Assembly: GCA_028870815.1 (NCBI GenBank)
Contig: JAGWOU010000075.1
Coordinates: 1-7,447, forward strand
From: Rhodospirillales bacterium
GTDB lineage: Bacteria; Pseudomonadota; Alphaproteobacteria; Acetobacterales; Acetobacteraceae
Reading direction: 5' to 3'
DNA: 7,447 bases
The stretch's first letter is position 1. The number at the start of each line of letters is the position of its first letter. The translations under genes were made by a program, and so were the position numbers. This document shows, piece after piece, positions 1 through 6,517 of this stretch. A model generated the notes under the pieces. The model was not told where the DNA came from, searched no databases, and saw only the letters and a program-made list of their open reading frames with translations.

Positions 1-1
1 G

Positions 2-598
2 AAATTCATGGACGCTGCCCCGGTGCAAATTGGCGGGATTGACTGCATCGTCACCCGCTCCGGCTACACGGGGGAAGATGGGTTCGAGATCGGCTGCGCC
101 GGTTTCGACGGCGAAGCCCTGGCCGAGCTGCTGCTGGCCCGTGGCGCCACCCCCGCCGGGTTGGGGGCGCGCGACTCGCTGCGGCTGGAGGCCGGGCTCT
201 GCCTTTATGGCAACGACATTGACGAAACCACCAACCCCATGGCTGCAGGGCTGGGCTTCGCGCTTTCCAAAAAGCGCCTGGCCGAGGGGCATTTTCTGGG
301 CGCGGCGGCGGTGCAAAAGGCGCTGGCCGAAGGCACTGCGGAAAATTTGGTGGGCATTAAGCTGGAAGGCCGGGCGCCCGCCCGCGCCGGGGCCGAGATA
401 AGGCTGCCGGGAGGCGAAGCGGTTGGCCGCGTTACCTCCGGCGTATTTTCTCCCACGCTGAATACGCCCATCGCCCTCGGCTATGTCCGTAGTGATTGCG
501 CCAAACTTGGCACCGCGCTCGAATTGATCGTGCGCGACAAGCCGCTCTCCGGGCAGGTCACGTCTCTGCCCTTCGTTCCTCATAACTATGTCCGCTGA
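2..598 (+). CDS. gcvT: Aminomethyltransferase (glycine cleavage T protein), 5'-partial
   Basis: T protein takes the aminomethyl group from lipoylated GcvH, releases ammonia and forms 5,10-methylene-tetrahydrofolate. About 198 C-terminal residues are visible. The frame is open to the left edge (codons K-F precede the first in-window ATG at 8), so that ATG is internal and the gene starts outside the window. The full family is about 365-375 aa, so roughly the C-terminal half is present. Seen: SGYTGEDGFEI, then GLGARDSLRLEAGLCLYGNDID, a hallmark GcvT stretch, and the C-terminal barrel motif GVFSPTLNTPIALGYV. It ends with TGA at 596-598, 13 bp before gcvH, as first visible gene of a gcvT-gcvH-gcvP operon. 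The promoter and any glycine riboswitch would lie off the left edge. Identification is secure from motifs and neighbours. Confidence 0.96.
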   Translation, partial: KFMDAAPVQIGGIDCIVTRSGYTGEDGFEIGCAGFDGEALAELLLARGATPAGLGARDSLRLEAGLCLYGNDIDETTNPMAAGLGFALSKKRLAEGHFLGAAAVQKALAEGTAENLVGIKLEGRAPARAGAEIRLPGGEAVGRVTSGVFSPTLNTPIALGYVRSDCAKLGTALELIVRDKPLSGQVTSLPFVPHNYVR

Positions 599-600
599 AA

Positions 601-606
601 GGAAGG
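601..606 (+). promoter_or_regulatory. gcvH ribosome binding site
   Basis: GGAAGG lies 5 nt before ATG 612. It selects that ATG rather than the upstream in-frame ATG at 588, which falls inside the end of gcvT and would add eight residues unlike GcvH. Confidence 0.75.
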
Positions 607-611
607 CTTCC

Positions 612-992
612 ATGGCTCAGATTTTTTACTCCAAGGATCATGAATGGGTGTCTGTGGGCGCGGACGGCCTGGCCACCATAGGCATTACCGACCATGCGCA
701 AGCTGCGCTGGGCGATATTGTGTTCGTGGAACTGCCGGAGCCAGGCCGCAACGTGGCCAAGGGCGAGGCCTGCGCGGTGGTGGAGAGCGTGAAGGCGGCG
801 TCCGACGTGTATGCCCCGCTGACCGGCACGGTGGCGGAGGTGAATCAGACCATCGTCGATGAGCCCGCCAAGGTGAATGCGGAAGCCGAGACCAGCGGCT
901 GGTTCTTCAAGCTGCGCCTGGATGACCCGGCCTCCCTGACCGAGCTGCTGGACCGCGCGGGCTATGACGAATTTCTGGGGACCTTGGCGTGA
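612..992 (+). CDS. gcvH: Glycine cleavage system H protein
   Basis: Lipoyl carrier protein of the glycine cleavage complex, 126 aa, the usual length. It shuttles the aminomethyl group from GcvP to GcvT. The N-terminus MAQIFYSKDHEWV is typical. The lipoylation site is Lys61 in VVESVKAASDVYAPL, and the C-terminal GWFFKLRL helix-strand segment is present. The start at 612 is chosen from the Shine-Dalgarno GGAAGG and family alignment; an in-frame ATG at 588 is less likely. The stop TGA (990-992) overlaps the GTG start of gcvP by 4 bp, which suggests translational coupling of carrier and decarboxylase. Function follows from established family knowledge; no anomalies were seen. Confidence 0.97.
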   Translation: MAQIFYSKDHEWVSVGADGLATIGITDHAQAALGDIVFVELPEPGRNVAKGEACAVVESVKAASDVYAPLTGTVAEVNQTIVDEPAKVNAEAETSGWFFKLRLDDPASLTELLDRAGYDEFLGTLA

Positions 993-3859
993 ACGCATTA
1001 GCAGAGCTGGCCGCCCTTGAGCGGCCGGACAGTTTCGTCGCCCGCCATATCGGGCCGGACGAGGCGCAGATCGAGGCTATGTTGAAGGTGGTCGGCGCGC
1101 CGAGCCTGGAGGGGCTGATTGCCGAGACCATCCCTGAGAGCATCCGCACCAACGCGGCCCTGGCCTTGCCGGAGGCGGAGGACGAGGCCGCCGTGCTGGG
1201 CCGGCTGCGGGGCCTAGCCAGCCGCAATGTGGTGAAGAAATCGCTCATCGGGCTGGGCTATCACGGCACCGTCACCCCGCCCGTGATAAGCCGCAATGTG
1301 CTGGAGAATCCGGGGTGGTACACGGCCTATACGCCCTATCAGGCGGAGATTTCCCAAGGGCGGCTGGAAGCCATTCTGAACTTCCAGACCATGGTTGCCT
1401 CGCTCACCGGCATGGAAATCGCCAATGCCTCGCTGCTGGACGAGGCGACGGCGGCGGCGGAAGGTGTCGCCATGGCCTTCGCCATGCACAAGGCGGGCAG
1501 CAAGGTGATTGCGATTGCCCGGGACGTGCATCCGCAGACCCGCGCCGTGATCGCCACCCGCGCCTGGCCGCATGGCTGGGAGATTGTGGATGTGGCGCCG
1601 GGCGATATCGAGGCGATTGTCGGGGCGAAGCCCTTCGCGCTGGTGCTGAACTATCCGGGCTCCACCGGAGCGGTGCGGGACATTTCCGCCGAGACTGCCG
1701 CCGCCAAGGTGGCCGGGGCGATGAGCATTGTCTGTGCGGATTTGCTGGCGCTGGCGCTGCTCACCCCGCCGGGGGAAATGGGTGCGGATATCGCCGTGGG
1801 CTCCGCCCAGCGTTTTGGCGTGCCGATGGGCCTTGGCGGCCCGCATGCCGGGTTCTTCGCCACCAAGGACGCATTCAAGCGCGCTATGCCCGGGCGCCTG
1901 GTGGGCGTTTCCGTGGATGCGGCCGGCCGGCCGGCCATGCGCCTCGCCTTGCAGACGCGCGAGCAGCATATCCGCCGCGAGAAGGCCACCAGCAATATCT
2001 GCACCGCCCAGGTGCTGCTGGCGGTGATGGCCGGGCTTTACGCCGTCTGGCATGGGCCGGAGGGGCTGAAGAATATTGCCCGCCGGGTGAATTTACAGGC
2101 GCGGCTGCTGGCCGAGGCGGCGCGCAAGGCCGGGTTCAGCCTGCGCCACGACGCGTTCTTCGACACACTGGCCATTGAGGCCGGGCCCAAGGCAGCCGCG
2201 CTTTGCCAAGCGGCCGAGCAGGCCGGGTTCAATCTGCGCCGGATTGACGAGACCGGCATCGGCATTGCGCTGGATGAGACGGTCACGCGGCCTGAGTTGG
2301 AAGCCCTGGCCGGGCTGTTCGGGGTGAAGCTGGCCGAGGCGCAACTTTCCATCCCCGAAAAACTGGCCCGCCAGAGCGGATTCTGCACAGAGGAAGTATT
2401 CAGCGCCCATCACTCCGAGCATCTCATGCTGCGCTATCTCAAGCGGCTTGAGGATAAGGACGTGGCGCTCAACCGCTCCATGATCCCGCTCGGCTCCTGC
2501 ACGATGAAGCTGAACGCGGCCGTGGAGATGGCGGCGATCACCTGGCCGGAATTTGCCAGCATCCATCCCTTTGCGCCGGAGGGGCAGACGCAAGGGTTCA
2601 AGCAACTCATCGACGAGTTGGCGGCGCTGTTGTGCGAGGTGACGGGCTTCGCGGCGGTGTCCTTGCAGCCGAACTCGGGTGCGCAGGGCGAATATGCCGG
2701 GCTGCTGGCCATCCGCGCCTTTCATGAGGCGCGGGGCGAGGGAGCACGGAATATCTGCCTGATCCCGGCTTCCGCCCACGGCACCAACCCGGCCTCCGCC
2801 GCCATGGCGGGCTACAAGGTTGTGGTGGTGGCCTGCGACAAGAACGGCAATGTGGACGTGGCCGATTTGCGCAAGAAGGTGGAGGAGCATGGCGAGCGCC
2901 TGGCCGCGCTGATGATCACCTATCCCAGCACCCATGGCGTGTATGAAACGGCGATCCGCGATATCTGCCAGGCCGTGCATGCGGCGGGCGGGCAGGTCTA
3001 TATGGATGGCGCCAATATGAACGCCCAGGTGGGGCTGACCAGCCCGGCCAATATCGGCGCGGATGTTTGCCACCTTAATCTGCACAAGACCTTCTGTATT
3101 CCGCATGGCGGCGGCGGGCCGGGCGTGGGGCCCATTGGCGTGGCGGCGCATCTGGCGCCGCATCTGCCTACCCACCCCTTGCGCGCGGATGCCGGGCCCG
3201 CCACCGGTTTCGGCCCGGTTTCGGCAGCACCCTTCGGTTCGGCGCTGATCCTGCCGATTCCCTATGCTTATATAAGGCTGATGGGCCCGGCGGGGATTAC
3301 CCGCGCCACCAAGGCGGCGATCTTGAACGCCAACTACATCGCCAAACGGCTGGAGGGGGCTTACCCCATCCTGTACCGGGGCGAGCAGGGGCGGGTGGCG
3401 CATGAATGCATCGTCGATTGCCGGGGCTTTGCCGCCAGTTCCGGTGTGCAGGTGGAGGACATCGCCAAGCGCCTCGCCGATTACGGGTTCCATGCGCCTA
3501 CAATGTCCTGGCCGGTGGCGGGAACCTTGATGATCGAGCCCACAGAGAGCGAGGACAAGGGCGAGCTGGACCGGTTTTGCGACGCCATGCTGGGCATTGC
3601 GGCGGAGATCGCGCAGATCGCCTCAGGGGATTTGCCGAAGGACGACAATCCGCTGAAAAACGCGCCGCATACCGCCGCCGAGGTGATGGCGGAGGATTGG
3701 GTGCATGCCTATTCCCGGCAGGTTGCGGCCTTTCCTCTGCCTTATGTGGCCGCGCAGAAATACTGGCCGCCGGTGAAGCGGGTGGACAATGTGTATGGCG
3801 ACCGCAACCTCGTATGCTCCTGCGCGCCGCTGGAGGCCTACCTGGAGGCGGCGGAGTAA
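989..3859 (+). CDS. gcvP: Glycine dehydrogenase (decarboxylating), single-chain P protein
   Basis: PLP-dependent glycine decarboxylase (EC 1.4.4.2), 956 aa. This is the fused single-polypeptide form (usually 950-960 aa) rather than the split gcvPA/gcvPB form. The N-terminal half begins with FVARHIGPDEAQIEAML and contains GYHGTVTPPVISRNVLENPGWYTAYTPYQ (split here: GYHGTVTPPVISRNVL, then NPGWYTAYTPYQ). The C-terminal half carries SMIPLGSCTMKLNA, PASAHGTNPASAAMAGYK and the PLP lysine, Lys700 (codon 3086-3088), in HLNLHKTF, followed by the glycine-rich IPHGGGGPGVGPIGV. The start is GTG at 989 with GGGGAC at about 977-982 as Shine-Dalgarno, overlapping the gcvH stop. It is the last gene of the operon: a terminator starts 41 bp after the TAA. 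No frameshift or missing catalytic residue was seen. Confidence 0.97.
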   Translation: MNALAELAALERPDSFVARHIGPDEAQIEAMLKVVGAPSLEGLIAETIPESIRTNAALALPEAEDEAAVLGRLRGLASRNVVKKSLIGLGYHGTVTPPVISRNVLENPGWYTAYTPYQAEISQGRLEAILNFQTMVASLTGMEIANASLLDEATAAAEGVAMAFAMHKAGSKVIAIARDVHPQTRAVIATRAWPHGWEIVDVAPGDIEAIVGAKPFALVLNYPGSTGAVRDISAETAAAKVAGAMSIVCADLLALALLTPPGEMGADIAVGSAQRFGVPMGLGGPHAGFFATKDAFKRAMPGRLVGVSVDAAGRPAMRLALQTREQHIRREKATSNICTAQVLLAVMAGLYAVWHGPEGLKNIARRVNLQARLLAEAARKAGFSLRHDAFFDTLAIEAGPKAAALCQAAEQAGFNLRRIDETGIGIALDETVTRPELEALAGLFGVKLAEAQLSIPEKLARQSGFCTEEVFSAHHSEHLMLRYLKRLEDKDVALNRSMIPLGSCTMKLNAAVEMAAITWPEFASIHPFAPEGQTQGFKQLIDELAALLCEVTGFAAVSLQPNSGAQGEYAGLLAIRAFHEARGEGARNICLIPASAHGTNPASAAMAGYKVVVVACDKNGNVDVADLRKKVEEHGERLAALMITYPSTHGVYETAIRDICQAVHAAGGQVYMDGANMNAQVGLTSPANIGADVCHLNLHKTFCIPHGGGGPGVGPIGVAAHLAPHLPTHPLRADAGPATGFGPVSAAPFGSALILPIPYAYIRLMGPAGITRATKAAILNANYIAKRLEGAYPILYRGEQGRVAHECIVDCRGFAASSGVQVEDIAKRLADYGFHAPTMSWPVAGTLMIEPTESEDKGELDRFCDAMLGIAAEIAQIASGDLPKDDNPLKNAPHTAAEVMAEDWVHAYSRQVAAFPLPYVAAQKYWPPVKRVDNVYGDRNLVCSCAPLEAYLEAAE

Positions 3860-3900
3860 CAAAAAATAACCTGCCTAAGCCTTTAAGCTTTCGTGAAAAG

Positions 3901-3939
3901 CACCTGCTCCGCACACGCGGGGCAGGTGTAAATTTTTTT
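3901..3939 (+). terminator. Intrinsic terminator of the gcvTHP operon
   Basis: Arms CACCTGCTCCGC (3901-3912) and GCGGGGCAGGTG (3917-3928) pair over 12 positions, with one T-G wobble and an ACAC loop. They are followed by TAAA and a run of seven T (3933-3939). This is a textbook Rho-independent terminator 41 bp after gcvP, so speD is probably transcribed from its own promoter. Confidence 0.92.
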
Positions 3940-3962
3940 CAGGCCCAACATAAAAATATCAC

Positions 3963-3991
3963 TTGCATCAGGGGGGGTATGGCCCCATAAG
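3963..3991 (+). promoter_or_regulatory. Possible sigma-70 promoter for speD
   Basis: TTGCAT (3963-3968) and CATAAG (3986-3991) are separated by 17 bp. The match to consensus is only fair (3/6 and 4/6), and the spacer contains a G7 run. If it is real, transcription would start near 3998, and the first G run would not be in the mRNA. That bears directly on the leader-structure model. Low confidence. Confidence 0.2.
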
Positions 3992-4032
3992 CCCCCCCCA
4001 CTGGCCCAGGGGGGCGCAGCGCGGTGCTGCGT
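3971..4032 (+). promoter_or_regulatory. Structured leader upstream of speD with competing G and C runs
   Basis: A G7 run (3971-3977) followed by TATG-GCCC-CATA and a C8 run (3992-3999) forms a stem of about 11 bp with a short AG bulge. The same C run can instead pair with the G6 run at 4009-4014 (GCCCCCC 3991-3997 with GGGGGGC 4009-4015). A further small hairpin CGCAGC (4015-4020) / GCTGCG (4026-4031) follows. No T run follows any of these, so they are not simple terminators. I do not recognise a named riboswitch family. A regulatory role is inference; the inverted repeats are directly visible. Confidence 0.45.
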
Positions 4033-4053
4033 TCTACAGGCTGTCTACTAGTT

Positions 4054-4059
4054 AGGGGG
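4054..4059 (+). promoter_or_regulatory. speD ribosome binding site
   Basis: AGGGGG lies 6 nt before ATG 4066 and supports that start over the in-frame GTG at 4024, which sits inside a hairpin. The same G run, with the following TT, is complementary to AGCCCCC at 3990-3996, so it could be masked by the leader. Confidence 0.65.
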
Positions 4060-4065
4060 TTCGCA

Positions 4066-4521
4066 ATGAACGCACTTGCCCGACTGGGGATGGTCTCGGA
4101 GTCTCCGAGCGAAAACCAGACGATTTCTCCGCTCTCCCAGGAGCCGCAGAAGGACTATTACGTTGAGAAAGACGGCGTGAAATATGCCGGCATGCACCTC
4201 ATCATCGATTTGTGGGGCGCATCAAATCTCGACAGCCCGGAGCTGATCGACCAGACGCTGTGCGATGGCGCGCGTGCGGCTGGCGCCACGATCCTGCATC
4301 ACCATTTCCACCATTTCGAGCCGAATGGCGGCGTTTCTGGTGTTGTGGTGCTGGCGGAAAGCCATATCTCCATCCATAGCTGGCCCGAGCGCAACTTTGC
4401 GGCTCTCGACGTGTTCATGTGCGGTTGCTGCGACCCGTACAAACTAATTCCCTTCCTTAAGGAAGCGTTCACCCCGAGCCATATTCAGGTGAACGAGCAG
4501 AAGCGCGGCCTGATCGCGTAA
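4066..4521 (+). CDS. speD: S-adenosylmethionine decarboxylase proenzyme (SpeD, pyruvoyl-dependent)
   Basis: Makes decarboxylated SAM, the aminopropyl donor for spermidine (EC 4.1.1.50). The product is 151 aa from ATG 4066. It is a proenzyme that self-cleaves between Glu98 and Ser99 in LAESHISIHSWPE; Ser99 becomes the pyruvoyl group. His104 and Cys119 (DVFMCG) match the processing and catalytic residues of the small bacterial class (Thermotoga/Bacillus type). The core from YAGMHLIIDLWG onward is canonical. About 35 N-terminal residues, Ser/Glu/Pro/Gln-rich, precede the core and are extra relative to the shortest family members. A GTG at 4024 would add 14 residues but is not favoured. speE follows, which supports SAM as substrate. 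Some SpeD homologues decarboxylate arginine or ornithine instead, but adjacency to speE argues against that here. Confidence 0.93.
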   Translation: MNALARLGMVSESPSENQTISPLSQEPQKDYYVEKDGVKYAGMHLIIDLWGASNLDSPELIDQTLCDGARAAGATILHHHFHHFEPNGGVSGVVVLAESHISIHSWPERNFAALDVFMCGCCDPYKLIPFLKEAFTPSHIQVNEQKRGLIA

Positions 4522-4523
4522 CC

Positions 4524-4558
4524 GGGCCACGGCGATGGCGCCGTGCCCTTTCCCTTTT
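4524..4558 (+). terminator. Hairpin with interrupted T tract between speD and speE
   Basis: Arms GGGCCACGGCG (4524-4534) and CGCCGTGCCC (4539-4548) pair with one bulged C around an ATGG loop. They are followed by TTTCCCTTTT. The stem is strong, but the T tract is broken by CCC, so this may be a partial terminator or an mRNA-stabilising element that sets the speD:speE ratio. It begins 3 bp after the speD stop. Confidence 0.55.
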
Positions 4559-4613
4559 CAGTGAGATGCAGACGGAGGGTCGGCTTTGCCAACGCTCCGT
4601 TTGGCGCGAATAT

Positions 4614-4617
4614 GGAG
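4614..4617 (+). promoter_or_regulatory. speE ribosome binding site
   Basis: GGAG lies 8 nt before ATG 4626. It decides the start: the frame is open upstream to an ATG at 4566, but those 20 residues (beginning MQTEGRLCQRS) do not resemble spermidine synthases. Confidence 0.7.
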
Positions 4618-4625
4618 TGTTGCCC

Positions 4626-5489
4626 ATGGCCGAGACCTGGTTGAACGAAACGCTTTACCCCGATTGGGGCCAGCGCTTTAAAACCGCGCGCGAGCTGGCG
4701 CGTGTGAAAAGCGACTTTCAGGACATTGGGGTTTTTGAAACCACCAGCCATGGCCGGGTGCTGACGCTGGATGGCGTGATTCAGATCACCGAACGAGACG
4801 AGTTCGTGTATCAGGAAATGCTCACCCATGTGCCATTGCTGGCGCATGGCAATGCCAAGGACGTGCTGATTATCGGCGCGGGCGATGGCGGCGTGCTGAA
4901 GCATGTGCTGATGCACAAGGGCGTTGAGCGCGCCGTGATGGCGGAAATCGACGGTGAGGTGATCCGCCTCTCCAAGGAGTTCCTGCCCGGCATTGGCGGC
5001 GATGCCTGGACCAACCCGCGCGCGGAAGTGATCGTGGGCGACGGCATCGATTTCGTGAAGAAGGCGCCGACGGGGTCTTTCGACGTGATCATCGTGGATT
5101 CCACCGACCCGATCGGCGTGGGTGAAGTTTTGTTCACTGACGATTTCTACGAGAACGCGGCGCGTATTCTGCGCGATGACGGGTTGATCGTGAATCAATG
5201 TGGCGTGCCCTTCATGCAGGCGGATGAGCTGTATGAAACCTCTGTGCGGCGCAAGAAGTTTTTCCCGTTCGTTTCTGCCTACATCGCCGCTGTGCCGACT
5301 TATGTGGGCGGCTACATGACGTTGGGCTGGGCCGGCAAGAACCCGGCGCAGACTGAGGTGAGCGTCGAGGAGATTACAAAGCGCGCCGAGGCGGCGGGCG
5401 ATATCATCGCCAAGAGCGAGTATTGGAGCCCACGCGTGCATGTGGCGAGCTTTTGGCTGCCGCCTTACATCGCCAAGCATCTCCCCTGA
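4626..5489 (+). CDS. speE: Spermidine synthase (polyamine aminopropyltransferase)
   Basis: Transfers the aminopropyl group from decarboxylated SAM to putrescine, giving spermidine and methylthioadenosine (EC 2.5.1.16); cytosolic. The product is 287 aa, the usual bacterial length, beginning MAETWLNETLYPDWGQ. Seen in order: an N-terminal beta domain with VLTLDGVIQITERDEFVYQE; the nucleotide-binding loop GAGDGG (84-89); the acidic AEID (106-109); GDGIDF (138-143); and the catalytic DSTDP with Asp158 and Asp161, the same positions as E. coli SpeE. VPTYVGGYMTLGWA near residue 223 is characteristic. It follows speD by 104 bp, with a hairpin between, so the pair forms a short polyamine unit ended by the 5501 terminator. 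Nothing abnormal was seen. Confidence 0.96.
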   Translation: MAETWLNETLYPDWGQRFKTARELARVKSDFQDIGVFETTSHGRVLTLDGVIQITERDEFVYQEMLTHVPLLAHGNAKDVLIIGAGDGGVLKHVLMHKGVERAVMAEIDGEVIRLSKEFLPGIGGDAWTNPRAEVIVGDGIDFVKKAPTGSFDVIIVDSTDPIGVGEVLFTDDFYENAARILRDDGLIVNQCGVPFMQADELYETSVRRKKFFPFVSAYIAAVPTYVGGYMTLGWAGKNPAQTEVSVEEITKRAEAAGDIIAKSEYWSPRVHVASFWLPPYIAKHLP

Positions 5490-5500
5490 TTTTTTAAGAG

Positions 5501-5524
5501 GCCGGCGGAAACGCCGGCTTTTTT
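5501..5524 (+). terminator. Intrinsic terminator after speE
   Basis: GCCGGCG (5501-5507), GAAA tetraloop, CGCCGGC (5512-5518), then six T (5519-5524). The tail is T-rich only in the + direction; on the - strand it would read CTCTTAAAAAA, so it mainly serves speE. The T tract overlaps the stop codon of the convergent glycosylase gene. Confidence 0.92.
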
Positions 5525-6158
5525 ATGCTTTGCTCAGCGCCATGCCGGGCTTTTTCATTTCATCCGCGGCACGCCACAGATAAAGCGCGGCCTGGGTGCG
5601 GTAAGGCGCATAGGCTTTGCCGATTTCGGCGAAGGCTTTTGGTTTTGGCTGCGCCTCCAGCCCGTGCAGCAGCCGGTAACCCTCGCGCACACCGAAATCA
5701 TCCACCGGAAACACATCCGGCCGGCGCAGCGTGAAGATCAGCAGCATCTCCACCGTCCAGCGGCCAACCCCACGTATTGAGGTTAATCGTTCGATGAGCG
5801 TCTCATCCGAAAGCCGCAAGGCGCGGGCGCGGGTGGGAATGGTGCCGTCTGCCGCTTTCGCCGCCACATCACGGATCGCCGCCATTTTGGAGGCTGAGAA
5901 GCCACAGGCCCGCAGCGCTTCGTCGGACAGGGCAAGCAGCGTGGGCGGATCAGGGAGATCGTCGCCGCATGAGGCTTTCAGCCGGCCAAGAATGGCCAGC
6001 GCCGCATTGGCGTGCAGCTGCTGATGCGCAACGGCTGACAGCAGGGCAGGGTAAAGCTCGGAATGCTCGCGTTTCCGGGGCTTTAACGGACCCACGCGCG
6101 CGATGAGTTTGCCCAGGCGGGGATCGGCTTTGGAAAGATGCCGGGCGGGAATGTCCAT
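5523..6158 (-). CDS. DNA-3-methyladenine glycosylase II-like (HhH-GPD superfamily, AlkA-type)
   Basis: Base-excision repair glycosylase that removes alkylated bases such as 3-methyladenine (EC 3.2.2.21 family). The product is 211 aa from ATG 6158. Seen: AHQQLHANAALAILGRL (44-60), the family's QQL helix; a helix-hairpin-helix LTSIRGVGRWTVEML (125-139); and FPVDDFGVREG with the catalytic Asp at 154 (equivalent to AlkA Asp238), followed by WRAADE near the end. The AlkA N-terminal TBP-like domain is absent, so this is the compact form common in many bacteria. The frame stays open upstream to 6821, but that stretch is low-complexity shadow of other genes; the family alignment starts near MDIPARHLSKADPRLGKL. 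No good Shine-Dalgarno precedes ATG 6158, so the start is less certain than the function. It is convergent with speE and divergent from the lipoprotein gene. Confidence 0.9.
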   Translation of the reverse strand: MDIPARHLSKADPRLGKLIARVGPLKPRKREHSELYPALLSAVAHQQLHANAALAILGRLKASCGDDLPDPPTLLALSDEALRACGFSASKMAAIRDVAAKAADGTIPTRARALRLSDETLIERLTSIRGVGRWTVEMLLIFTLRRPDVFPVDDFGVREGYRLLHGLEAQPKPKAFAEIGKAYAPYRTQAALYLWRAADEMKKPGMALSKA

Positions 6159-6225
6159 GCCGCAGTTTTGCAGCAGCCGGTAAGCCGGGCAAGATCGGAA
6201 CTGTTGCGGTATTTTAATTTGGCCG

Positions 6226-6253
6226 TTTTTGCGCCGCAATGACGCCGCAAAAA
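6226..6253. repeat. Perfect 8-bp-arm inverted repeat in the divergent intergenic region
   Basis: TTTTTGCG (6226-6233) and CGCAAAAA (6246-6253) are separated by 12 bp. They lie between the divergent glycosylase and lipoprotein genes. There is no proper T tract outside the arms on either strand, so an operator or mRNA leader hairpin is more likely than a terminator. No function can be assigned. I found no convincing promoter for either gene in 6159-6311. Confidence 0.35.
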
Positions 6254-6311
6254 ACCCGGACCATATTGGCTTATGTAGTATCGCCGCCGTCGCGGCTGAG
6301 GAAATTGAAAG

Positions 6312-6512
6312 ATGAGACACACAACCGGCTTCAAGGCAATTGCCAACTTGCGCCGTGCCGCCGTGTTGGCGCTGGCTGCTACGGGGCTTGCGGGCTGCGT
6401 TTATTATCCGGCCGGCTATGGCCATGGCCGTGGTGGCTATTACGCTCCTGCGGTTACCGTGGTGCCGCCACCGATTGTTTTTGGCGGGTGGTGGGGTGAT
6501 GACGATGACTGA
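6312..6512 (+). CDS. Small predicted lipoprotein of unknown function
   Basis: The product is 66 aa and not a recognised family. It has a basic N-terminus (MRHTTGFKAIANLRR), a hydrophobic stretch AAVLALAATG, and a lipobox LAGC ending at Cys29, so signal peptidase II cleavage and lipid anchoring are expected. The residue after Cys is Val, not Asp, which suggests outer-membrane sorting. The mature part is only 38 residues: Tyr/Gly-rich (YYPAGYGHGRGGYY), then a Pro/Val segment (VTVVPPPIVF), then a Trp-Asp tail (GGWWGDDDD). GAGGAA at 6298-6303, 8 nt before the ATG, is a good Shine-Dalgarno. It ends 5 bp from the convergent S24 repressor stop, with no terminator visible between them. Short Tyr/Gly/Pro-rich lipoproteins like this are common in Acetobacteraceae-like genomes (recollection, not searched). 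Confidence 0.75.
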   Translation: MRHTTGFKAIANLRRAAVLALAATGLAGCVYYPAGYGHGRGGYYAPAVTVVPPPIVFGGWWGDDDD

Positions 6513-6517
6513 CGTGG

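Noticed and set aside
2093..3493. 466-aa open frame on the - strand opposite gcvP, and a 279-aa one at 1214-2053.
   Set aside because: Shadows of a GC-rich gene: low-complexity His/Arg/Gly-rich composition, no family motifs, no ribosome binding site; gcvP is clearly the coding strand.
3979..3990. Minimal upstream ORF ATG-GCC-CCA-TAA (Met-Ala-Pro) in the speD leader, recalling uORFs on eukaryotic SAM decarboxylase mRNAs.
   Set aside because: The G run is only 1 nt from the ATG, too close for a normal ribosome binding site, and the codons are simply part of the hairpin palindrome. It may not even be transcribed.
3940..4065. Known riboswitch (SAM-II, SAM/SAH, guanidine or speF-type) ahead of speD.
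   Set aside because: I could not find the conserved cores of these families; only generic G/C-run pairing is visible.
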